NCBI GenBank assembly: GCA_002394305.1
Contig: DGTM01000039.1
Span: 5,968-34,776, forward strand
Direction of reading: 5' to 3'
Origin: Prevotellaceae bacterium UBA4336
GTDB lineage: Bacteria; Bacteroidota; Bacteroidia; Bacteroidales; Bacteroidaceae
Length of the DNA stretch: 28,809 nt
Shown: positions 14,868 through 22,767 of the stretch, piece after piece
Numbering within the stretch: position 1 is the first letter of the stretch
Layout of the letters: the number at the start of each line of letters is the position of its first letter
The notes under the pieces: generated by a model
The model's input: the letters and a program-made list of their open reading frames with translations, nothing else
Told to the model about the DNA's origin: nothing
Database searches by the model: none
Made by a program: the position numbers and the translations under genes

Positions 14868-16556
14868 ATGAAAGGAATAAAGACAAGGAGATTTCTTTTT
14901 CTCCCCCTAAGGGGGGCCGGAGGGACCCTATTATATATAATAATGTGTGTGCTGCCCCTCGGCCTGGCAGCCCAGAAGAAAGGAAACGCCAACTCTGCCA
15001 TCAGTCGCAACCTGGAGCTCTTCAACGACATATACAAGCAGCTCGACCTCTTCTACGTCGATTCGCTCAACGCCGACACGGTGATAGGCTGGGGCATACG
15101 CTCCATGCTCAGGCAGGTGGACCCCTTTACGGACTATTACCCCGACGACGATGACGACCTGCGGCAGATGGCGACAGGCAAATATGCAGGCATCGGCAGC
15201 GTAATCCGCTATCACAGGAAGGAGCAGAGGTGCGTCATCAGCGAGCCCTACGAAGGCACGCCCAGCCAGCAGGCAGGCGTCCGGGCGGGCGACGTCATCC
15301 TCTCCATCGACGGCAAGGACGTGAAGGGCATGCTCACGCCCAAGGTGAGCAGCATGCTTCGCGGCGAGGCCGGCACCACGTTCGAGCTGAAGGTGCGGCG
15401 CGGAGAGGAGGAGAAGTCGTTCCTCATCACACGCCAGATGATACAACTGCCCGAGGTCCCCTACTACGGGATGCTCGGCGACGGACAGACAGGCTACATC
15501 TACCTGACCGGCTTCACCGAAGGGGCATGCCGGGAGGTGCGCAACGCCCTGAACGACCTGCGGCGGCAGGGAGCCCGACAGCTCGTGTTCGACCTGCGGG
15601 GAAACCCGGGCGGAGCAATCAACGAGGCCGTCGACATAGCCAATCTCTTCCTGCCGAAGGGCAAGAAAGTGGTTTACACGCGAGGCAAGATGACGCGCAC
15701 CAACCGCGAGTACTACACAGCCACCGAGCCTATGGACAGCGTGATGCCGCTCGTCGTCCTCGTGGACGGGGCCTCAGCCTCTGCCTCCGAGATCGTCTCG
15801 GGCGCACTCCAGGACTTCGACCGGGCCGTCATCATGGGAACACGCACTTACGGCAAGGGCCTCGTGCAAATGATTCGCGAAGTGCCCTACCACGGCAGCC
15901 TGAAGATAACCTCCAGCCGCTACTACATCCCCAGCGGGCGCTGCATACAGGCCTACGACTATCGCCACCTGAACGCCGACGGCTCTGCCGGCACGGTGCC
16001 CGACAGCCTGACGCACGTCTTCCACACGGCTGGCGGACGCGAGGTGCGCGACGGGGGCGGCATCAAGCCTGACGTCGAGGTGAAGCCCGACAGCCTGCCC
16101 TCGATGATTTACGAGCTGGTGGGCAGCGACGAGTTCTTCGACTACGTCACCAGCTACTGCCACGCCCACCCCACCATTCCGCCCATCGGCGAGTTCCGCC
16201 TCAGCGACGAGGACTATGCAGCCTTTGCCGACAGCATCCAGGCCAGCGGCTTCGAGGCAGGCAAGCCCTGCCACGAGGTGCTGAATGTGCTGCGCGACGT
16301 GGTCCGCCGCGAGGGGTATCAGGAAGCCGTGCAGGCCGAGCTCGACGCCCTGGAGGTGAAGCTCCGGAGCGACGTCCGCGCCGACCTGATGCGCTTCCGC
16401 AAGGAGGTGGAGCCCTACATCATGGACGAGATAGCACACCGCTACTACTACCAGCGGGGCGGCGTGCAGCAGCAGCTCATCGATGACCCGTGCATCGAAC
16501 GCGCGCTGCAGGTGCTTTCCGACAAAGACGAATACAAAAAGATACTTGGCAAATGA
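14868..16556 (+). CDS. C-terminal processing protease, S41 family, with PDZ domain
   Basis: This envelope serine protease trims periplasmic or outer-membrane proteins. The 562-residue protein has an N-terminal helix region, a PDZ domain (about 100-185, GTPSQQAGVRAGDVILSIDGKDV) and the S41 core. The core contains FDLRGNPGG, GASASASEIVSGALQD and GTRTYGKGLVQ. S305 and K330 fit the Ser-Lys dyad with the usual 25-residue spacing. The signal peptide is odd: a C-run/G-run palindrome (14901-14924) and an AT palindrome (14929-14942) encode its middle, PLRGAGGTLLYII. The ATG at 14943 would leave too short a signal, so 14868 is preferred. It lies in one transcript with the kinase, and the DUF4886 gene overlaps its stop. 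Confidence 0.92.
   Translation: MKGIKTRRFLFLPLRGAGGTLLYIIMCVLPLGLAAQKKGNANSAISRNLELFNDIYKQLDLFYVDSLNADTVIGWGIRSMLRQVDPFTDYYPDDDDDLRQMATGKYAGIGSVIRYHRKEQRCVISEPYEGTPSQQAGVRAGDVILSIDGKDVKGMLTPKVSSMLRGEAGTTFELKVRRGEEEKSFLITRQMIQLPEVPYYGMLGDGQTGYIYLTGFTEGACREVRNALNDLRRQGARQLVFDLRGNPGGAINEAVDIANLFLPKGKKVVYTRGKMTRTNREYYTATEPMDSVMPLVVLVDGASASASEIVSGALQDFDRAVIMGTRTYGKGLVQMIREVPYHGSLKITSSRYYIPSGRCIQAYDYRHLNADGSAGTVPDSLTHVFHTAGGREVRDGGGIKPDVEVKPDSLPSMIYELVGSDEFFDYVTSYCHAHPTIPPIGEFRLSDEDYAAFADSIQASGFEAGKPCHEVLNVLRDVVRREGYQEAVQAELDALEVKLRSDVRADLMRFRKEVEPYIMDEIAHRYYYQRGGVQQQLIDDPCIERALQVLSDKDEYKKILGK
14901..14924. repeat. REP-like palindrome inside the ctpA signal-peptide region
   Basis: CTCCCCCTAAGGGGGG followed by CCGGAGGG belongs to the same family as the elements near tdk, blaI/blaR1 and mlaF/lptB. 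It is single here, with no inverted partner seen within 200 bp. Confidence 0.75.
14929..14942. repeat. AT-only 14-bp palindrome in ctpA
   Basis: TATTATATATAATA directly precedes the internal ATG at 14943. It matches the core of the 16-bp palindrome in the rsmI leader. Confidence 0.55.
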
Positions 16557-18043
16557 AGAACTTTCGGTACATAACAGCCCTCATGACGTTTGCCCTTTGC
16601 CTCGTCGCGAGGGCGCAAACAGAGCTACCAGTGGCGGAGGCCGTGCCAGGGGAAAAAGCCACGGGCGGGGACAGCATCGTCCGCGTGCTGGCCATCGGCA
16701 ACAGCTTCTCGCAGGACGCCGTGGAGCAGTACCTTTGGGAACTGGCCCGAGAGGCCGGCGTGAAGATGGTCATCGGCAATGCCTACCGCGGCGGACAGGG
16801 CTTCCACTCGCACTGGATTGACGTGACGGAGGCGAACAACACGTTCGAGTACCGCAAGGTCGTGAACGGACAGCGCTCCAACACGCCCCGCATGGCACTC
16901 GCCGACATCATCACCGACGAGCCCTGGCAGTTCATCACCTTCCAGCAAGTGAGCCAGGAGTCGGGACTGACCTCAACCTTCGAGCCCGACCTGACCCATC
17001 TGATACAGTACACGCAGAGCCTCCAGACCAACCCCAACGCCGTCTACGGCTACCACCAGACGTGGGCCTACTCGCACGACAGCACGCATGGCGGCTTTGC
17101 CAACTACGGGAACCGCCAGGAGGTGATGTACGACAGCATCTGCCGGGCGGTCCAATATGCCACTGCCACGCATCCGGAGCTGCGGTTCGTAGTGCCCAGC
17201 GGCACAGCCATACAGAACGCCCGCACCACGTACCTGGGCGACAACATGAACCGCGACGGCTATCACCTGGACCTGAAAATGGGGCGCTACACGGCAGCCT
17301 GCGCCTGGCTGGAGGTCATCACGGGCATCTCGCCCGTAGGCTTCAGCTACCGCCCCGAGGGAGTCGACTTCGTGACGGCCCACACCTGCCAGGTGGCAGC
17401 CCACGAGGCCGTGGCGCATCCCTACGAACGCACGGTGCTCGACCGCGAAGGCTTCCCCGCCGTCAACGACATCGTGCCGACGGGACTGGTGAAGCTCAAC
17501 TTCGGACAGGACCACACACCAGACCCTGCCTGGAACGACATCAAGCCGGGCATGCGCACGTACACCGACATCACGGACAGCAACATGAACCCCACCGGCA
17601 TCCTCGTGACGTTCACGGGCGACTTCGGGGGCGCAAACCGTAACGGCGCATCCTACACCACGACCAAGATGCTCATGCCCTCCGAAGTGTCGCAATCCGC
17701 CCTGTGGGGCTACGCGGCGGGCAAGTTCGGCTCGCAGGGCCCGCGGGCCAGCGCCACGCTCCGCCTGAGCCACCTCAATCCGGAGCTGACCTACGAACTG
17801 ACCATCTTCTCCTCGCGCATGGGCAGCCAGGACTTCCGGCAGACAAGCTTCGTGGTGCAAGGCGAAGACACATGGGCCGACGCCGTGCAGTCCGCCAACA
17901 ACTCCGGCGAGACGGCCACGATAAAGGACGTGCGCCCCACGGCCGACGGACAGCTCACACTGACCGTGATGCCCGGCGCACGCAACAGCAGCCCCAACAG
18001 CTTCTACTACCTCAATGCCATGACAATCAAAGCAAAGAAATAA
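16553..18043 (+). CDS. DUF4886 (SGNH-hydrolase-like) secreted protein
   Basis: This is an exported putative esterase or carbohydrate deacetylase. The 496-residue protein has signal peptide MKNFRYITALMTFALCLVARAQ. It has the GDS-like block VLAIGNSFSQDA (44-56, S51 or S53 the nucleophile candidate), NAYRGGQGFHSHW, and MNRDGYHLDLKMGRYTAACAW with the C-terminal Asp/His pair. After about residue 310 there is a beta-rich domain of about 185 residues (FGQDHTPDPAWNDI to FYYLNAMTIKAKK). It resembles the sugar-binding-like modules attached to such enzymes; no function is assigned. The ATG at 16553 overlaps the ctpA stop (ATGA), showing translational coupling. Confidence 0.83.
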   Translation: MKNFRYITALMTFALCLVARAQTELPVAEAVPGEKATGGDSIVRVLAIGNSFSQDAVEQYLWELAREAGVKMVIGNAYRGGQGFHSHWIDVTEANNTFEYRKVVNGQRSNTPRMALADIITDEPWQFITFQQVSQESGLTSTFEPDLTHLIQYTQSLQTNPNAVYGYHQTWAYSHDSTHGGFANYGNRQEVMYDSICRAVQYATATHPELRFVVPSGTAIQNARTTYLGDNMNRDGYHLDLKMGRYTAACAWLEVITGISPVGFSYRPEGVDFVTAHTCQVAAHEAVAHPYERTVLDREGFPAVNDIVPTGLVKLNFGQDHTPDPAWNDIKPGMRTYTDITDSNMNPTGILVTFTGDFGGANRNGASYTTTKMLMPSEVSQSALWGYAAGKFGSQGPRASATLRLSHLNPELTYELTIFSSRMGSQDFRQTSFVVQGEDTWADAVQSANNSGETATIKDVRPTADGQLTLTVMPGARNSSPNSFYYLNAMTIKAKK

Positions 18044-18045
18044 AT

Positions 18046-18162
18046 GCCCCTCTCCCCCAACCCCTCCCCCAAAGAGGAGGGGAGAGGAAGCAAGAACCAT
18101 CAAACTGCCATGCCCCTGCACGCAGTTCCCTCCCCTTTGGGGGAGGGTTAGGGAGAGGGGCG
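18046..18162 (-). repeat. REP-pair (MITE-like) element, copy A
   Basis: Two inverted palindromes at 18046-18087 and 18125-18162 flank a 37-bp spacer. Read on the minus strand it begins CGCCCCTCTCCCTAACCC. The first palindrome is followed by GGGAACTGC, then GCAGGGGCATGGCAGTTTGAT, then the second palindrome. The same order occurs at 20658-20806. It fills the gap between the DUF4886 stop and the next ATG, which is 8 nt away, and places GGGAGAGGGG upstream of that start. Confidence 0.8.
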
Positions 18163-18169
18163 ATAACTC

Positions 18170-18667
18170 ATGCAACAGAAACAGATTCAGATTCAATTCC
18201 GCTTGATGGACGTCAAGCAACTTCAGTTCGTCAACCTCGCCAACGAATGGCCGGAGGGCGAGATGCAAATCAACAACCAGCTCCAGTTCAACAGCGAGAC
18301 GGACAAACGCATCGTGCGCTGCAACGCCAACTTCGAGTACAAGAAGAACGACATCACGCAGCTCATCCTGGGCGTGCAGACGGTCTTCGAGTTCACACGC
18401 GACAGCTGGAGTGCCCTCTATCAGCTCGACGGCGACCAGTGGGTACTGCCCGCCGGCCTGGTGCAGCACATGGCTGACATCACCATCGGCTCGGCCCGCG
18501 GCATCATGGCCGTGCGCAGCGAGGAGGCTGGCATACCGAAGCAGATTCTGCCGCTTATCAATCCCGGGCAGATGCTCCGCAACAACATCGCCTTCAAGCG
18601 CGTGCCGCAACAACAACAACCCGCTGGCAATGCAATCCCCCTGGACGGCACGCTCGGCAATGCATAA
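18170..18667 (+). CDS. Conserved small cytosolic protein, possibly SecB-like
   Basis: This 165-residue protein has no signal or membrane segment. Features are an N-terminal IQIQFRLMDVKQLQFVN, a central YKKNDITQLILGVQTVFEFT and the block ADITIGSARGIMAVRSEEAG followed by KQILPLINPGQML. The order and the LPLINP-like block recall SecB-type export chaperones, where a similar block is TRGTFPPLLLAPVNF, but this is a weak resemblance. The tail is Gln- and Pro-rich. The start lies 8 nt after a REP-pair element. A strong terminator follows, so it ends the pfkB/ctpA/DUF4886 unit. Confidence 0.72.
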   Translation: MQQKQIQIQFRLMDVKQLQFVNLANEWPEGEMQINNQLQFNSETDKRIVRCNANFEYKKNDITQLILGVQTVFEFTRDSWSALYQLDGDQWVLPAGLVQHMADITIGSARGIMAVRSEEAGIPKQILPLINPGQMLRNNIAFKRVPQQQQPAGNAIPLDGTLGNA

Positions 18668-18679
18668 AGCACACAGATG

Positions 18680-18713
18680 AAAGGCCCCTACCGCTTCGGC
18701 AGGGGCCTTTTTT
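18680..18713 (+). terminator. Intrinsic terminator
   Basis: The stem AAAGGCCCCT with AGGGGCCTTT has an 11-nt loop that can fold further (CCGCTTCGG). A run of T follows. It lies 13 nt after the stop codon of the preceding gene. Confidence 0.88.
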
Positions 18714-18827
18714 GTGCCACGACACAGCCTGTTTCTCAGAGCGGCAGAAGAAACGCCACGTCTGAGTTCGCAGTTTCGTTCTTCGTTCGGCCGGATTCGC
18801 CACACGTTCGGGGCAACAAAAGGAAGA

Positions 18828-18853
18828 GCTCCCTCGTTTCGCAACGAAGGAGC
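18828..18853 (-). terminator. Probable terminator of blaI-blaR1
   Basis: GCTCC-C-TCGTT pairs with AACGA-A-GGAGC around TCGC, with one mismatch. On the minus strand it is followed by TCTTCCTTTTG and lies 40 nt past the blaR1 stop. The rest of the 18714-18892 gap shows no gene. Confidence 0.6.
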
Positions 18854-18892
18854 GATCTGACGCGTCGATGTATTAACTTCTAAAACCAAACA

Positions 18893-20650
18893 TTAGTTCA
18901 GGCGGAACATGATGGGCAGGTTGAAGAAGCTACGGACAGCGTTGCCGTCTTTGTCTTTTGCAGGCTCCCACTTCGGCATCAACTCAACCACACGTATGGC
19001 CTCTTCGAAGAGCAGGTCGCCCAGGTCCATACCCTCCTCCAGGAGCTCCGTCGCATTGGGATTCTTCTCCTTATAGGAAACCACATCCACTTGCGAAAGC
19101 GTCTTGCGCGGAGCCATCATTTTCTCTATATGAGAGATGCTGCCGTCCTTCTCTACAACGAAACGGACAATGACACGACCTTGCACGCCGAAATCGTGGC
19201 AGAGCTTCGGGTAACGGATGTTCTCGGAAAGGAACTCGAAGCACTCCGAATCGCCGCCTGGGAACTTTGCAACTTCCTTCACCACATTGTAGATAGTGTC
19301 GTTGCTGACTTCTGCCGCGTCGCTTTGCTGTCCGCTGCGTGTCGTGATGACGATGACGCCGTTGGCACCTTTGTCACCCCATATTTTGATGGCTTCTTCG
19401 TTCTTCAGCACAGTAATGCTCTCGATGTCCTCCACATTGATATTCAGCAGTTCCGTGAGCTGCTCCTCGTGCATCCTTTTGAAGTTGATACCCTTCGTTT
19501 CCTCTGGAATTTCAAAGATTTTGCCGTTGAGGACAAACAGGGGACGTGCGTCGTCACCCAGCTTCTTCACTTCCTCCGAAACGACCTTCCCCACGGGGCT
19601 CTGCTTCGCGTCTTTCTGAGCGACAGACTTCTTTTTCTCGTCAGGAACTTGCAAATTCACGGATTTCTCCGTACCCTTGCCCTCAAGATTCGTGACTGCC
19701 TCCTCGATGGGAGCGACGAACTTAGGCGTAGCGAAGGCCGAGAGAGCCAACGCAGCCACCGGGATGACGTAGAGCGCACGGGCACGCATCCACGGATTCG
19801 ATTTTGACTTCTTCATCATCGTGATACGTTTTTTAGTTAAACTATGGTTAAAACTGTTGGCGAAAGCGTAGGTTCCCGAGCCTGACCAAAGGGAAGGACC
19901 GGAGCCAACGGCTTTTCTTATAAGCAAAAGCTGATAGCCTTGTGCCGAGACGCCCTGCCGGAGGACGTAGCTGTCGGCCTCGTATTCGTGGACGTCCCGC
20001 AGGCTGACGCCCAGCATGTAGCACATCGGATTCCACCACTGCACCATCTGCACGAGGGTGAGCAGCACGACGTCCCATGAGTGGCCGCCCAGGATGTGTC
20101 CCTTCTCGTGCAGGACTATCTCACGGCCCGCCTCGTTCCAGTCCCGCTGACTGATGACGACGCTCTGCATCCAGCTGAAGGGTGCCACGTCCTCCGCATG
20201 GCAGTAGATGCGGATGCCCCCTTCGTCGCTGTGCCACAGGACGCCCCGCTTCAGACCCAGCTGCAGGCGGCCCATCTGCCAAAGCCTCAGCAAGAGCAGT
20301 CCGGCCATGCCTGCTATGTATGTAAAGGTTAAAAGGTTAAAGAGTGAAAAGGTTAAACGGTTGTTCGCAGCTTGCGTCTCTGCGACGACCTGCACCTCGG
20401 GCAGGACGTGGACAGGGATGCCCATCTCGAGCAGCTGCAGCTGTGCGGCCTGCACGACGGGCTGGCGGTCGAGCGACAGAGCGGAGATGTTGCAGAGCGG
20501 CAGCAACAGCGAGAGCAGCAGGATGCCGAGCAGCATCAGACGGTTGAAACGGTAGAAACTCTCGCGCCGCAACATGAGGACGTAGGGCACATAAAGCATC
20601 GTCAGCACCAAAGCGGACTTGATGGAATATAAAAGAAAAGCAGACATCAT
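18893..20650 (-). CDS. BlaR1-type M56 sensor peptidase with TonB_C domain
   Basis: This is an inner-membrane zinc metallopeptidase that probably senses an envelope signal and inactivates its partner BlaI. The 585-residue protein has membrane segments at about 10-28, 37-55 and 105-122, and the M56 zinc site H181-EKG-H185 in VLHEKGHILGGHSWD. A further hydrophobic segment, ARALYVIPVAALALSAFA, follows at about 290. The periplasmic tail has a stretch like the SusC plug (ITVLKNEEAIKIWGDKGANGVIVITT) and then a TonB_C-like domain (VQGRVIVRFVVEKDGSISHIEKM). I chose the ATG at 20650 for its TM start; the frame runs open to 21121 only as a shadow of blaI. It lies downstream of blaI with a REP-pair between them. 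Confidence 0.85.
   Translation of the reverse strand: MMSAFLLYSIKSALVLTMLYVPYVLMLRRESFYRFNRLMLLGILLLSLLLPLCNISALSLDRQPVVQAAQLQLLEMGIPVHVLPEVQVVAETQAANNRLTFSLFNLLTFTYIAGMAGLLLLRLWQMGRLQLGLKRGVLWHSDEGGIRIYCHAEDVAPFSWMQSVVISQRDWNEAGREIVLHEKGHILGGHSWDVVLLTLVQMVQWWNPMCYMLGVSLRDVHEYEADSYVLRQGVSAQGYQLLLIRKAVGSGPSLWSGSGTYAFANSFNHSLTKKRITMMKKSKSNPWMRARALYVIPVAALALSAFATPKFVAPIEEAVTNLEGKGTEKSVNLQVPDEKKKSVAQKDAKQSPVGKVVSEEVKKLGDDARPLFVLNGKIFEIPEETKGINFKRMHEEQLTELLNINVEDIESITVLKNEEAIKIWGDKGANGVIVITTRSGQQSDAAEVSNDTIYNVVKEVAKFPGGDSECFEFLSENIRYPKLCHDFGVQGRVIVRFVVEKDGSISHIEKMMAPRKTLSQVDVVSYKEKNPNATELLEEGMDLGDLLFEEAIRVVELMPKWEPAKDKDGNAVRSFFNLPIMFRLN
20324..20357. repeat. AAAGGTTA-type repeats inside blaR1
   Basis: Three AAAGGTTAA words and one GAGTGAAAAG word occur here, low-complexity DNA otherwise seen only between genes in this window. 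On the coding strand they give LTFSLFNLLTF in the stretch before a membrane segment. Sequence on both sides is GC-rich and normal for the gene. Confidence 0.6.
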
Positions 20651-20657
20651 TGTAATT

Positions 20658-20806
20658 GCGCCCCTCTCCCTAACCCTCCCCCAAAGGGGAGGGAACTGCT
20701 GGCAGGGCTTGGGCAGTTTGATTGCACGTTTATCGGAAGTTATTATTGCGGCGGCGGTTCCCCGCCTCCCCTTTGGGGGAGGAGGGGTTAGGGGTTGGAG
20801 AGGGGC
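20658..20806 (+). repeat. REP-pair (MITE-like) element, copy B
   Basis: Two inverted palindromes lie at 20658-20696 and 20761-20806. The first, beginning GCGCCCCTCTCCCTAACCC, and the following GGGAACTGCTGGCAGGG..GGGCAGTTTGAT match copy A (18046-18162, reversed). The spacer is longer here and includes ATTATTGCGGCGGCGG. The element spans the blaI stop codon and ends just before the blaR1 start. Confidence 0.8.
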
Positions 20807-21177
20807 TTTATCATCGCCAACATTTCCTTCGCGTCGTCTTCCGAGAGATTCTCTTCGCGGACGAAGAAGCTGAGCATCGACTTCACACTGCCCCCGAAGA
20901 GGTCGCGCTTCACCTCCTGCATCGTGCGGCGCGTGTACTCGGCTCGCGTGACGAGCGGCACATAGCGGTGCGTCTTGCCTTGCCCGTCCACTTTGTGGAA
21001 GTCCAGGAAGCCCTTCTCGTAGAGCACTTTCAGGTAGGTGGCGACGGTGGTGTAGGCAGGCTTGGGCTCCGGACAGCGTTCCAGCACGTCCCATGCACAG
21101 GCCCCGCCCTCGATGTCCCAAAGGATGTTCATTATCTCGAACTCCACCCTGGTCAATGTCTTGTCCTTGCGTTTCAT
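20788..21177 (-). CDS. BlaI/MecI-family transcriptional repressor
   Basis: This winged-helix repressor of 129 residues is normally cleaved after the partner BlaR1 is activated. The conserved order is LTRVEFEIMNILWDIEGG, PAYTTVATYLKVLYEKGFL and THRYVPLVTRAEYTRRTMQ. The C-terminal half is LFGGSVKSMLSFFVREENLSE. I chose the ATG at 21177 (MKRKDKTLT), which lies about 40 nt from the -7 box; the frame extends to 21222 but that would include the promoter. The last five residues (PLSNP) and the stop TAA are written by the REP-pair at 20761-20806. No beta-lactamase is near, so the target may be another envelope stress function. Confidence 0.9.
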   Translation of the reverse strand: MKRKDKTLTRVEFEIMNILWDIEGGACAWDVLERCPEPKPAYTTVATYLKVLYEKGFLDFHKVDGQGKTHRYVPLVTRAEYTRRTMQEVKRDLFGGSVKSMLSFFVREENLSEDDAKEMLAMIKPLSNP

Positions 21178-21219
21178 GTTTGGTCGTTTGGGGGATTGGT
21201 CGTTTAGCTTTTCTGAGGG

Positions 21220-21227
21220 CAAAGTTA
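21220..21227 (-). promoter_or_regulatory. -7 promoter box for blaI-blaR1
   Basis: Minus-strand TAACTTTG matches TAnnTTTG. The 21228-21395 stretch between this and the der promoter is AT-rich. It has direct TAGTAAT words (21302-21308 and 21333-21339) that might be operator parts, but no clear BlaI dyad was seen. Confidence 0.65.
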
Positions 21228-21373
21228 TGTTGTTCCGCTCAATCTCGCAATGTTTAGATATTGGAAAGTTACGATATGAACGGGACTTTAACGTTTATTC
21301 TTAGTAATTGAACACTTTTTCGTAGTAATCGGAACAGGGAACGGAGATAAGAAGAAAAACTTAGCCTTTCTTT

Positions 21374-21403
21374 TTGTATTTCGCGCGGTTCTTCGTAACT
21401 TTG
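21374..21403 (+). promoter_or_regulatory. Promoter for der (-33 and -7 boxes)
   Basis: TTG at 21374-21376 and TAACTTTG at 21396-21403 have a 19-bp spacer, fitting the Bacteroidetes consensus. The der ATG lies 53 nt downstream. Confidence 0.72.
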
Positions 21404-21456
21404 CGGGCGATTAGAGAACAGGAAAAATAAGATAAATAGAGAATAGGAAAAGAGGC

Positions 21457-22767
21457 ATGTCGAACATAGTAGCTATAGTGGGACGCCCGAATGTGGGCAA
21501 GAGTACGTTGTTCAACCGCTTGACGCAGACGCGCCACGCCATTGTCAGCGAAGAGGCTGGTACGACGCGCGACCGCCAGTACGGCAAGTGCGAGTGGGGA
21601 CAGCGCGAGTTTTCCGTCATCGACACGGGCGGATGGGTAGTGGGCAGCGACGACATCTTCGAGGAAGAGATACGCAAACAGGTGACACTCGCCACGGACG
21701 AGGCCGACGTCATCCTCTTCCTGGTCGACATACAGAACGGCATCACCGACCTCGACGAAGCAGTGGCCGGCATCCTGCGCCGAAGCAAGAAGCCCGTCGT
21801 GCTGGTCTGCAACAAGACGGACAACAACGAAACCTACCTCGCCGCCGAGTTCTACGCGCTCGGCCTCGGCGACCCCTGGTGCATCTCGGCAGCCACAGGA
21901 AGCGGCACAGGCGACCTGCTCGACCTTGTCATCAGCAAGTTCCCGAAGGAAAGCGACGCTCTGCCCGACGAGGACATACCGCGCTTCGCCGTCGTGGGAC
22001 GGCCGAATGCAGGCAAGTCGAGCCTCATCAACGCCTTCATCGGCGAGGAGAGGAACATCGTGACCAACATCGCCGGCACCACTCGCGACAGCATCTATAC
22101 GCGCTACGACAAGTTCGGCTTCGACTTCTATCTGGTCGATACGGCCGGCATCCGCAGGAAGAACAAGGTGAGCGAAGACCTGGAGTTCTACAGTGTGATG
22201 CGCTCTATCCGCAGCATCGAGAACAGCGACGTCTGCATCCTCATGATAGACGCCACCAGAGGCATCGAGGCGCAGGACCTCAACATCTTCCAAATCATAC
22301 AGAAGAACCAGAAGAGCCTCGTCGTGGTGGTCAACAAGTGGGACCTCGTGCCCGACAAGGACACCAAGGTCATCAAGACGATGGAGGATGCCATCCGCGA
22401 GCGTATGGCCCCCTTCACCGACTTCCCCATCATCTTCGGCTCGGCCCTGACGAAGCAACGCATCTTCAAGGTGCTGGAGACGGCAAAGGACGTCTACGGC
22501 AACCGCACACGCAAAGTCTCCACCCACAAGCTCAACGAGGAGATGCTGCCGCTCATCGAGGCCTACCCCCCACCATCCATGAAGGGCAAGTACATCAAGA
22601 TAAAGTACTGCATGCAGATTCCCGACACACGCGTGCCCTCATTCGTCTTCTACGCCAACCTGCCGCAGTACGTCAAGGAACCCTACAAGCGTTTCCTCGA
22701 GAACAAGATTCGCGAACGCTGGGACTTCTCGGGATGCCCCATCAACATCTACATCCGCCAGAAATGA
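21457..22767 (+). CDS. der: Ribosome-assembly GTPase Der (EngA)
   Basis: This is an essential double-GTPase for 50S subunit maturation. The 436-residue protein has G domain 1 with P-loop GRPNVGKS (8-15), DTGGW and CNKTD, then G domain 2 with GRPNAGKS, DTAGIRRK and NKWD. A C-terminal KH-like domain (about 350-436, TRVPSFVFYANLPQYVKEPYKR) follows. The length and domain order are normal. It has its own promoter, and the stop codon overlaps the next gene (ATGA). Confidence 0.97.
   Translation: MSNIVAIVGRPNVGKSTLFNRLTQTRHAIVSEEAGTTRDRQYGKCEWGQREFSVIDTGGWVVGSDDIFEEEIRKQVTLATDEADVILFLVDIQNGITDLDEAVAGILRRSKKPVVLVCNKTDNNETYLAAEFYALGLGDPWCISAATGSGTGDLLDLVISKFPKESDALPDEDIPRFAVVGRPNAGKSSLINAFIGEERNIVTNIAGTTRDSIYTRYDKFGFDFYLVDTAGIRRKNKVSEDLEFYSVMRSIRSIENSDVCILMIDATRGIEAQDLNIFQIIQKNQKSLVVVVNKWDLVPDKDTKVIKTMEDAIRERMAPFTDFPIIFGSALTKQRIFKVLETAKDVYGNRTRKVSTHKLNEEMLPLIEAYPPPSMKGKYIKIKYCMQIPDTRVPSFVFYANLPQYVKEPYKRFLENKIRERWDFSGCPINIYIRQK

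Noticed and set aside
16973..18889. A 638-residue minus-strand open frame opposite the DUF4886 and SecB-like genes
   Set aside because: It is a shadow frame crossing two real genes, a REP-pair and a terminator, with no recognisable motif.
20651..21121. N-terminal extension of blaR1 by 157 residues
   Set aside because: It runs through the REP-pair and through blaI in another frame. The membrane-protein start at 20650 is the natural one.
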